Shown here: piece by piece, positions 1 through 5,049 of the stretch
How the letters are laid out: each line of letters opens with the position of its first letter
How positions within the stretch are numbered: position 1 is the first letter of the stretch
NCBI GenBank assembly: GCA_949287115.1
Contig: CASEFF010000202.1
Coordinates: 1-8,489 of the forward strand
From: an uncultured Bacillota bacterium
GTDB lineage: Bacteria > Bacillota > Clostridia > Peptostreptococcales > Anaerovoracaceae
Length of the DNA stretch: 8,489 bases
Reading direction: 5' to 3'
Notes under the pieces: model-generated
The model's database searches: none
Told to the model about the DNA's origin: nothing
What the model saw: only the letters and a program-made list of their open reading frames with translations
Translations under genes and position numbers: made by a program

Positions 1-506
1 ACATAATACCGGCAAAGGTGAGGATACCGTGTTATATAGTCGTGATAGCGGGATTTGTGACGATAGTTCAGTTCCTGCTGCAGGCGTATCTGCCTGCCCT
101 CAACGATTCGCTGGGACTTTACATACCGCTCATCGTTGTTAACTGCATCATCCTCGGAAGGGCGGAGATGTTCGCTTCGAAGAATTCGGTGCTCGATTCG
201 GCTCTCGACGGACTCGGTATGGGGATAGGATTTACGCTGGCGCTGGGCATGATGGGACTCATAAGGGAGTTCCTGGGCAACGGCACCGTGTTCGATATAT
301 CCGTATACGCCGATACGGGCATAAGTCCCGTGTCCATATTCATGCTGGCTCCGGGAGGATTTTTCGTATTCGCCCTGCTGGTGGCGGGAGTCAACCTCAT
401 AACGAAGGACAAGAGCAAACGCAAAAAGGAGTTCGGATGCAAAGGCTGTATGCTCGCCGACACGTGCGGCGGAGCCTGTGACGGAAAGGGGGATGACAGG
501 AAATGA
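1..506 (+). CDS. rnfE: RnfE, Rnf complex membrane subunit (5' end outside window)
   Basis: This is an integral membrane subunit of the Rnf complex, which couples electron flow from reduced ferredoxin to NAD+ with Na+ or H+ export. The reading frame is open from base 3. The GTG at 18 is an internal valine codon, because RnfE-like sequence already precedes it; I estimate 50-65 N-terminal codons are missing. Visible hallmarks are the segment IPLIVVNCIILGRAE, with the family's conserved membrane cysteine at bases 144-146, followed by FASKN. In Rnf structures this cysteine helps RnfA and RnfE hold an intramembrane [2Fe-2S] cluster; the partner cysteine lies before the window. Several hydrophobic helices follow. 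The protein ends in a Lys-rich, then Cys-rich tail (C-x2-C-x5-C-x3-C, bases 438-479). The stop overlaps the rnfA start (ATGA), suggesting translational coupling. The family call is very secure; the true start cannot be seen. Confidence 0.95.
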   Translation, partial: IIPAKVRIPCYIVVIAGFVTIVQFLLQAYLPALNDSLGLYIPLIVVNCIILGRAEMFASKNSVLDSALDGLGMGIGFTLALGMMGLIREFLGNGTVFDISVYADTGISPVSIFMLAPGGFFVFALLVAGVNLITKDKSKRKKEFGCKGCMLADTCGGACDGKGDDRK

Positions 507-1096
507 CGGAGATACTGATCATAATGTTTTCGGTCATCCTGACCAACAACTTCGTACTGTCCCAGTTCCTTGGCATATGTCCGTTCCTGGGCGTTTCCAG
601 GAAGCTGGATTCGGCGGTGGGCATGGGCGTTGCCGTAACATTCGTGATGGTGCTGGCGACTGCCGTGACATGGCCTATACAGATACACATACTCGACAGG
701 TTCGGCATAGGATATCTCCAGACGGTGGTGTTCATACTTGTCATAGCCGCCCTCGTACAGCTCGTGGAGATGATGCTGAAAAAGTACATGCCGCCTCTGT
801 ACAGCTCCCTTGGCGTCTATCTGCCTCTCATCACCACCAACTGCGCGGTGCTGGGAGTTGCAATAATGAACATAGACGAAGGCTACAACTACATCGAGTC
901 TCTCGTATGCTCTTTCGGGGCAGGCGTCGGATTCCTGCTGGCAATGGTGCTGTTTGCCGGAGTCAGGGAGAAGATGGAAAACTGCAAGGGCATACCGGAA
1001 TGTTTCCAGGGCGTGCCTATCACGCTGATGGCGGCTTCGATACTTTCCATGGCGTTCATGGGATTTTCCGGTGTAGTCGAAGGGATATTCGGTTAG
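503..1096 (+). CDS. rnfA: RnfA, Rnf complex membrane subunit
   Basis: RnfA is a polytopic membrane subunit of the Rnf ferredoxin:NAD+ oxidoreductase and a paralogue of RnfE, with about six transmembrane helices in inverted topology. The 197-residue product is full length for the family. The N-terminus (ILTNNFVLSQFLGICPFLG) and the segment YLPLITTNCAVLGVA are diagnostic. Cys26 and Cys114 match the cysteines that supply RnfA's half of the intramembrane [2Fe-2S] cluster shared with RnfE. The ATG at 503 is chosen because it gives the canonical N-terminus, overlaps the rnfE stop by 4 bases, and has a purine-rich AAGGGGG at 486-492 upstream. The gene is followed after 13 bases by rnfB. Ile codons are 14 ATA, 5 ATC and 0 ATT, and all three Arg codons are AGG. 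Confidence 0.97.
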   Translation: MTEILIIMFSVILTNNFVLSQFLGICPFLGVSRKLDSAVGMGVAVTFVMVLATAVTWPIQIHILDRFGIGYLQTVVFILVIAALVQLVEMMLKKYMPPLYSSLGVYLPLITTNCAVLGVAIMNIDEGYNYIESLVCSFGAGVGFLLAMVLFAGVREKMENCKGIPECFQGVPITLMAASILSMAFMGFSGVVEGIFG

Positions 1097-1109
1097 GAGG
1101 TGGAGAACG

Positions 1110-1943
1110 ATGACGATGATATTGATACCGGCTGCCATAGTGGCGGGCATCGGACTCATAGCCGCCGTGATCCTGACCGTAGCTTCGAAGCTGATGTTCG
1201 TACCGGTCGATGAACGTGTGGCTGCGGTGAGAGAAGTGCTGCCGGGCGCCAACTGCGGCGGATGCGGCTTTGCCGGCTGCGATGACTACGCCGCGGCGTT
1301 CGGAAAGGATCCGGATCTCAGCCCGTCTCTCTGCCCTGTGGGAGGCCCGGAAGTGGCGGCTAAGATAGCGGCAATAATGGGAGAGAGCGCCGGAGCCATG
1401 GAGGCGCAGGTGGCTGTTGTGAAATGCCAGGGAAACTGCGACGTTACGCAGCCGATAATGTCCACCGACAGGATATATTCCTGTAAGACGGCGAAGATGT
1501 TCTACGACGGTCAGTGGGCGTGCGCATACGGATGTCTCGGAATGGGGGACTGCTTTGACGCCTGTAAGTTCGACGCCATAGATGTATACGACGGGCTCGC
1601 CCATATAGACAGGGACAGATGCGTCGGATGCGGAGCCTGCGTCGATGCGTGTCCAAACGATGTGATAGAGCTCATAGTGAAGAAGAACATGGTGCAGGTG
1701 GAGTGCAGATCGAAGGATAAGGGAGCGAAGACGAGAAAGCTCTGTTCCGTCGGGTGCATAGGCTGCATGAAGTGTCAGAAGGCGTGTCGCTTTGACGCCA
1801 TAACGGTGGAGGACAATCTGGCACATATAGATCCGCAGAAATGCAGGAACTGCGGTATGTGCGTTAAGGAATGTCCTACGGGAGCGATAGCCGACTACAG
1901 GAAGAGAAAGATGGAAGCGGCAGCGGGAGCCGATGCCGTATAG
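1110..1943 (+). CDS. rnfB: RnfB, iron-sulfur subunit of Rnf complex
   Basis: RnfB is a membrane-anchored multi-cluster protein, thought to be the entry point for electrons from reduced ferredoxin. One N-terminal transmembrane helix (about residues 4-29) is followed by the four-Cys domain C49-x2-C52-x4-C57-x17-C75 (NCGGCGFAGC). Ferredoxin-like cluster motifs follow: C138/C142/C148/C152 (CAYGC...GDCFDAC), C171-x2-C174-x2-C177-x3-C181, C212/C216/C219/C222/C226, and C245-x2-C248-x2-C251-x3-C255. At 277 residues with extra 4Fe-4S modules it resembles the long clostridial RnfB rather than short proteobacterial forms. The ATG at 1110 has an ideal AGGAGG at 1095-1100 with a 9-base spacer; this Shine-Dalgarno overlaps the rnfA stop. 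Met3 is a less likely alternative start. It is the last plus-strand gene of the operon in the window. No plus-strand intrinsic terminator with a U-tract follows it. Confidence 0.97.
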   Translation: MTMILIPAAIVAGIGLIAAVILTVASKLMFVPVDERVAAVREVLPGANCGGCGFAGCDDYAAAFGKDPDLSPSLCPVGGPEVAAKIAAIMGESAGAMEAQVAVVKCQGNCDVTQPIMSTDRIYSCKTAKMFYDGQWACAYGCLGMGDCFDACKFDAIDVYDGLAHIDRDRCVGCGACVDACPNDVIELIVKKNMVQVECRSKDKGAKTRKLCSVGCIGCMKCQKACRFDAITVEDNLAHIDPQKCRNCGMCVKECPTGAIADYRKRKMEAAAGADAV

Positions 1944-1990
1944 ATCTGACGCAAGATGCAGGGATGTACGGCGGCTGTAAGCTGCGCGGG

Positions 1991-2026
1991 AAATAAGATA
2001 AAAAGCGACCGGCCCGGCTGGGCCGG
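1991..2026 (-). terminator. Intrinsic terminator for the minus-strand Gx/NusG-II unit
   Basis: On the minus strand a perfect 7-bp GC stem (CCGGCCC at 2009-2015 pairing with GGGCCGG at 2020-2026, 4-base loop) is followed by TCGC and then a T-rich tract (TTTTTATCTTATTT, from 2004 down to 1991). It lies about 70 bases past the Gx stop codon. Read on the plus strand, the hairpin is followed by CGGGGGCTGC with no U-tract, so it should not terminate rnfB transcripts efficiently. Confidence 0.8.
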
Positions 2027-2028
2027 CG

Positions 2029-2065
2029 GGGGCTGCGGTATCGGGACGTCCGGTGCGGCAGCCCC
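2029..2065. other. Second GC-rich inverted repeat between convergent rnfB and Gx genes
   Basis: GGGGCTGC at 2029-2036 pairs perfectly with GCAGCCCC at 2058-2065 across a 21-base loop; the loop contains the palindrome GGACGTCC (2044-2051). No T-rich tract follows on either strand: on the minus strand the next element is the 2009-2026 hairpin. It may be an upstream stem protecting the 3' end of the Gx transcript, or a Rho-independent pause on the plus strand. No function is proven. The rest of 1944-2094 shows no gene. Confidence 0.55.
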
Positions 2066-2094
2066 GTTGCGTTCCGGCCGTGTGTGCGCATGTG

Positions 2095-2604
2095 CTACAA
2101 CTGCCGCCTGCCCGGCAGCCTCTCAAGTATGAGGGTGGCTATAACGCCTATGACTGCGCCGCTGATGATGCCGGAAAACATCAGCACCGGGAAGTAGACG
2201 AATATGCTGAGATTCGATACGAGAAAGGCGGCTATGAGTATCTGCCCCAGATTGTGGGCGACGCCGCCGGCCATGGATACTCCGGCCACGGAGAATATGC
2301 CGGTCCTTTTCAGCAGCGTCATCACGGCCATGCTGAGTATGGCGCCGGCCATCGAATATATGATGCCGAACACGCCGGAAAACAGAAGGCCCGCCATGAA
2401 TATCCTGACGATGTTTATGAGGACGGCGTATCCGGTCCCCATATGGTAGAGGGCTATGATGACTACGAGATTGGCGATTCCCAGCTTTATGCCCGGTATG
2501 GCGGGAGTAAAGGGGATCAGCATCTCTATGTAAGAGAATATGAGAGCGAGGGCAGCCATGAGAGCCGACAGCGTCACTTTTTTTGCGTTTGTCATGTTCT
2601 CCAT
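2095..2604 (-). CDS. Gx-family membrane protein (PF07456-like, 'heptaprenyl diphosphate synthase component I' family)
   Basis: This small, very hydrophobic protein of 169 residues has about five predicted membrane helices. The N-terminal pattern (KKVTLSALMAALALIFSYIE) and GIKLGIANLVVIIALY are typical of the Gx transporter/Hpre_diP_synt_I family, whose fold resembles substrate-binding components of ECF-type transporters. The name 'heptaprenyl diphosphate synthase component I' is inherited and probably misleading; no prenyl-synthase DDxxD motif is present. The ATG at 2604 is favoured over Met4 because AAGGTG sits five bases upstream, inside the end of the preceding gene. Only 4 bases separate it from the NusG-II stop, so the two are co-translated. 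EetB of flavin-based extracellular electron transfer is, as I recall, a member of this family. The transported ligand is unknown. Confidence 0.85.
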   Translation of the reverse strand: MENMTNAKKVTLSALMAALALIFSYIEMLIPFTPAIPGIKLGIANLVVIIALYHMGTGYAVLINIVRIFMAGLLFSGVFGIIYSMAGAILSMAVMTLLKRTGIFSVAGVSMAGGVAHNLGQILIAAFLVSNLSIFVYFPVLMFSGIISGAVIGVIATLILERLPGRRQL

Positions 2605-2608
2605 TTCA

Positions 2609-2971
2609 TCACCTTGCTATAGTATCATATTGGCGTGATCCGCCGGTTATTTCGACGACGACTCTGTTGGGCAGACATATTATGGACTCGCCCGTATCGG
2701 ATATGGCGCCCTGCTTTACGCAGTCCTGACCGCTGCAGTCGGAAAACTCCATGTGTACGGTACCTCCTTCTATGACTATCCTGTTGACATGGCCGTCGCG
2801 CTCTACGGTGACAGTCCTGTCTTCCGAGAGTGGATAGGTGCCGAAGAGTTCGCCGTCACATGTTATATCCAGGCGGTCGCCTGCGGACTGACCGAAAGAG
2901 AACATATATGACATGGCTATCCCCGCAGCGACGAGAAAACATGCCAGCAATATGTCAGCCTTTTTGAACAT
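2609..2971 (-). CDS. NusG domain II-containing membrane-anchored protein (PF07009-like)
   Basis: The product has 120 residues. One N-terminal transmembrane anchor (about residues 6-25) is followed by a small extracytoplasmic beta-rich domain of the NusG-domain-II/DUF1312 type. It has the family's cysteine pattern C79-x4-C84 (SDCSGQDCVKQG) and C99 in SIICLPNRVVVEI. Despite the name there is no NusG transcription-factor NGN/KOW architecture. A much longer frame is open upstream toward 4150, but that part is antisense to apbE. The ATG at 2971 begins MFKKADILLA, directly before the anchor, and has GGAGG five bases upstream, which fixes the start. Its role is unknown; in Firmicutes it recurs with Gx proteins near ApbE, Rnf or prenyl-synthase genes, and EetA-like proteins appear to belong here. 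The conserved cysteines suggest a redox or disulfide function (inference). Confidence 0.85.
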   Translation of the reverse strand: MFKKADILLACFLVAAGIAMSYMFSFGQSAGDRLDITCDGELFGTYPLSEDRTVTVERDGHVNRIVIEGGTVHMEFSDCSGQDCVKQGAISDTGESIICLPNRVVVEITGGSRQYDTIAR

Positions 2972-2975
2972 GACG

Positions 2976-2987
2976 ACCTCCGGAGGT
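2976..2987. promoter_or_regulatory. Palindromic Shine-Dalgarno shared by two divergent genes
   Basis: ACCTCCGGAGGT is a perfect 12-bp palindrome in the 21-bp gap between the divergent start codons at 2971 (minus) and 2993 (plus). Read either way it gives GGAGGT, placed 4-5 bases before each ATG. Each gene's ribosome binding site is therefore the reverse complement of the other's. Confidence 0.85.
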
Positions 2988-2992
2988 TTCAG

Positions 2993-4054
2993 ATGAAGAG
3001 ATTCGGGAAAATTGCCGGATACATCAGACGATCGGCGCTGCTTAAAGCGTCGGTACTGATAATGATACCGGTTTTTGCAATTATAACACAGACGGGATGC
3101 GGTGATAAAGAGTTTTCGGAGACGGGCTTCGCGCTGAACACAACATGTACCGTGACGGTGAGCGGTCTGTCCGGCAGTGAAGCGGATGAGGTGCTGGACG
3201 AGGCGTTCGACGCCATATACGGGTATGAGGAGCTGTTCAGCAGGACGATGGAAGGCAGCGATATATACAGGATAAACCATGGGGACGGCAGTCCGGTGGA
3301 AGTGTCCGATGATACGATCGCGGTGCTTGAGCAGGCGCTGGAGATGGGAGATATCTCCGGCGGCAAATTCGATATAACGGTGGGCCGGCTGGTGGAGATG
3401 TGGGATTTTCAGGGTGAGGATCCGACCGTGCCTCCGGCTGACGACATAGCGGAAGCGGTGATGTCCGTCGATCAGAGCAATGTGGAGATAGACGGCAACA
3501 TGGTGAGGCTGACCGATCCGGGAGCGGAGATAGATCTTGGAGGCATCGCCAAGGGATACATAGCCGACAGGCTCTGCGAGCTCCTCGAGGAAAGAGGCGT
3601 GGAGTCTGCGGTGATAAATCTCGGCGGGAACGTTGAGACCATGGGGTCGAAGGCCGGCGGGAAACCGTGGACTGTAGGCATAGAGAGACCTTACAGCGAC
3701 AGGAGCGAGATCATGGGCAGCGTGGAGCTTTCGGACGGCACCCTCGTCACATCGGGCATATACGAGCGCAACTTCGAGGAGGACGGTGTGCTGTACCATC
3801 ACGTGCTGGATCCCGATACGGGCTATCCTGCGGACACGGATCTGGAGTCGGTGACGATAATGGCGGCCGGAGGCAATTCGGCTTTCTGCGACGGTCTGTC
3901 CACCACATGCCTGCTGCTGGGAAAGGACAGGGCGACGGAGCTTGTGGAGGAGCTGCGGCGGGAGCATCCGGACATGGGCATTGAAGCCGCTTTCATTGAC
4001 AAAGACGGCGAGATGGTGCAAACTGTGGGTATGGAAATCGCACCGCCGAAATGA
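2993..4054 (+). CDS. apbE: ApbE, FAD:protein FMN transferase (putative lipoprotein)
   Basis: ApbE transfers FMN from FAD to a threonine of target proteins, classically RnfG and RnfD (or NqrB/C), outside the cytoplasmic membrane using Mg2+. The 353 residues match the family's usual length. A basic N-terminus and hydrophobic segment (about 19-33) end in TQTGC, so Cys36 could be lipidated; Gln at -3 makes a poor lipobox. Hallmarks are KFDITVGRLVEMWDF (125-139), DLGGIAKGYIADR (181-193), INLGGNV (208-214), TSGIYERNF (253-261), HHVLDPDTGYP (269-279) and the conserved late Asp300 in CDGLSTT. The ATG at 2993 has GGAGG five bases upstream. No strong plus-strand promoter precedes it; any must lie antisense within the NusG-II gene or further upstream. 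With rnfEAB nearby, Rnf subunits are the likely substrates. Confidence 0.95.
   Translation: MKRFGKIAGYIRRSALLKASVLIMIPVFAIITQTGCGDKEFSETGFALNTTCTVTVSGLSGSEADEVLDEAFDAIYGYEELFSRTMEGSDIYRINHGDGSPVEVSDDTIAVLEQALEMGDISGGKFDITVGRLVEMWDFQGEDPTVPPADDIAEAVMSVDQSNVEIDGNMVRLTDPGAEIDLGGIAKGYIADRLCELLEERGVESAVINLGGNVETMGSKAGGKPWTVGIERPYSDRSEIMGSVELSDGTLVTSGIYERNFEEDGVLYHHVLDPDTGYPADTDLESVTIMAAGGNSAFCDGLSTTCLLLGKDRATELVEELRREHPDMGIEAAFIDKDGEMVQTVGMEIAPPK
3080..3108 (-). promoter_or_regulatory. Sigma-A-type promoter for the NusG-II/Gx unit, inside apbE
   Basis: On the minus strand there is a perfect -10 TATAAT (3085-3080), extended by TG one base upstream (TGTTATAAT). A 17-base spacer separates it from -35 TTATCA (3108-3103; four of six matches to TTGACA). 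Transcription would start near 3073, giving a leader of about 100 bases before the ATG at 2971. This leader lies wholly antisense to the signal-peptide region of apbE. It is the best promoter match I found near this divergent junction. Confidence 0.65.
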
Positions 4055-4066
4055 TGGGATGATGGG
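4051..4066 (+). repeat. 8-bp perfect tandem duplication at the apbE/GT2 junction
   Basis: ATGATGGG occurs twice in direct succession (4051-4058 and 4059-4066). The first copy contains the apbE stop (TGA at 4052-4054). The second copy supplies the first G residues of the Shine-Dalgarno of the following gene. It places several ATG codons just before the glycosyltransferase start, but none gives an open frame into that gene: 4051 and 4054 are in frame yet meet TGA at 4060, while 4059 and 4062 are in another frame that ends at about 4112. Confidence 0.8.
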
Positions 4067-4080
4067 AGGACACGGAACTG
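4064..4080 (+). promoter_or_regulatory. Shine-Dalgarno and CTG start codon of the GT2 gene
   Basis: GGGAGGA at 4064-4070, then a 7-base spacer, then CTG at 4078. The frame is closed by TGA at 4060. Between that stop and the first conserved residues (TIDIIVPCYNE) there is no ATG, GTG or TTG. CTG is thus the only plausible initiator, and it places the N-terminus where GT2 relatives normally start (M-K-T-I-D-I-I-V-P). Confidence 0.7.
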
Positions 4081-5049
4081 AAAACGATAGATATAATAGT
4101 TCCCTGCTATAACGAGGGCGGGAACGTAAGACGGTTTTTCCGGGAGACACAGGAAGCCGTATCCGGCGTTGAAGGATACGGTTTCAGATATATATTCATA
4201 GACGACGGGAGTCGGGACGGGACACTCGATGTCATAAAGTCGCTGGCGGAGCCTTCGGAGGGAGCATCAGAAGGTGCAGCCGATATCAGAGCCGACATCA
4301 GGTACATATCATTCAGCCGCAATTTCGGCAAGGAGGCGGCCATGTACGCCGGCCTGCGGGCGTCGCGCGGAGATATGGCGGTGATAATGGATGCGGATCT
4401 GCAGCATCCGCCGGAGCTGATACCGGAGATGATAGAGCGCATGGAAAAGAGCGGATGCGACAGCTGCGCTGCACGGAGGGTCACGAGAAGGGGAGAGCCG
4501 AGGATCAGGAGCTTCTTTGCCAGATGCTTTTACAGGGTCATGAACAGGTACAGCGACATAGAGATCGTGGACGGCGCGGTTGATTTCAGGATGATGAGCA
4601 GGCGTATGGTGAAGGCCATAGCCGACATGCCGGAGACGCAGCGGTTTTCCAAGGGCCTGTTCGCCTGGGTGGGATTCGATACGGAATGGATAGAGTTCGA
4701 GAACGTGGAACGCGTGGCGGGCGAGAGCAAATGGTCACTGTGGAGCCTGATGAGATATGCGCTGGACGGGCTCATAGACTTTGCGGTGGCCCCGTTGAGA
4801 CTTGTAGGCGTTCTGGGCGGCATCACAGCTGCGGGAGCTGCAGTATATCTCGTTATAGAGATACTCAAGACGCTTATCATGGGAAAGGATACGCCGGGGT
4901 ACGCATCGACCATATGTCTCATACTGTTCTTCGGCGGCGTAATAACGGCGCTGCTGTGCGTCATCGGTGAATACATGGGAAGGATGTATCTGGAAACAAA
5001 AGGGAGACCTGTCTATATAGAAAAGGAAAGCAACATCGATGAGGATTAA
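4078..5049 (+). CDS. GT2 polyprenyl-phosphate glycosyltransferase (DPM1/GtrB/CsbB-like)
   Basis: The predicted 323-residue enzyme would transfer a sugar from a nucleotide-sugar to undecaprenyl phosphate on the cytoplasmic side of the membrane. The N-terminal GT-A domain starts TIDIIVPCYNEGGN, then FIDDGSRDGT (about 39-48), SFSRNFGKEAA, and the metal-binding DADLQHP (105-111); ESKWSLWSL and RYALDGLIDF follow. Two C-terminal membrane helices (about 240-265 and 277-300) and the ending GEYMGRMYLETKGRPVY are typical of the GtrB/CsbB group. Starting at the Met at 4342 would delete half the catalytic domain, so the CTG at 4078 is preferred. An insertion at 60-75 contains two tandem tetrapeptide repeats (SEGA twice, ADIR twice). 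It follows apbE by 23 bases and overlaps the YfhO gene by 11, suggesting an operon. The sugar cannot be told from sequence. Confidence 0.9.
   Translation: MKTIDIIVPCYNEGGNVRRFFRETQEAVSGVEGYGFRYIFIDDGSRDGTLDVIKSLAEPSEGASEGAADIRADIRYISFSRNFGKEAAMYAGLRASRGDMAVIMDADLQHPPELIPEMIERMEKSGCDSCAARRVTRRGEPRIRSFFARCFYRVMNRYSDIEIVDGAVDFRMMSRRMVKAIADMPETQRFSKGLFAWVGFDTEWIEFENVERVAGESKWSLWSLMRYALDGLIDFAVAPLRLVGVLGGITAAGAAVYLVIEILKTLIMGKDTPGYASTICLILFFGGVITALLCVIGEYMGRMYLETKGRPVYIEKESNIDED

Noticed and set aside
119..1252. 377-codon open frame on the minus strand across rnfE, rnfA and rnfB
   Set aside because: Fully antisense to three certain genes; low-complexity His/Arg/Tyr-rich product with no recognisable motif. 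Such shadows are common with this codon bias.
2101..2118. CTGCCG/CGGCAG 6-bp inverted repeat
   Set aside because: Short, inside the last codons of the Gx gene and not followed by a T-tract; likely chance in GC-rich sequence.
2053..2622. 189-codon plus-strand frame opposite the Gx gene
   Set aside because: Product is Tyr/His/Gly-rich with no hydrophobic pattern, and is the mirror image of the well-supported Gx membrane protein.
2784..2812. Perfect -35 TTGACA (2784-2789) as a plus-strand promoter for apbE
   Set aside because: No -10-like hexamer at 16-18 bases (GGTGAC region). The weak TGTTATATC at 2861-2869 is too far away to pair with it.
2999..3046. Twin-arginine signal in ApbE (RRSALLK at residues 12-18)
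   Set aside because: Lacks the hydrophobic residue at the required position after RR-x and the usual S/T before RR. A Sec/lipoprotein signal ending at Cys36 fits better, although the lipobox itself is weak.
2972..4150. Upstream two-thirds of a 513-codon minus-strand frame ending in the NusG-II gene
   Set aside because: Antisense to apbE and without motifs. The true NusG-II start at 2971 has its own Shine-Dalgarno and membrane anchor; the frame is simply open by chance.
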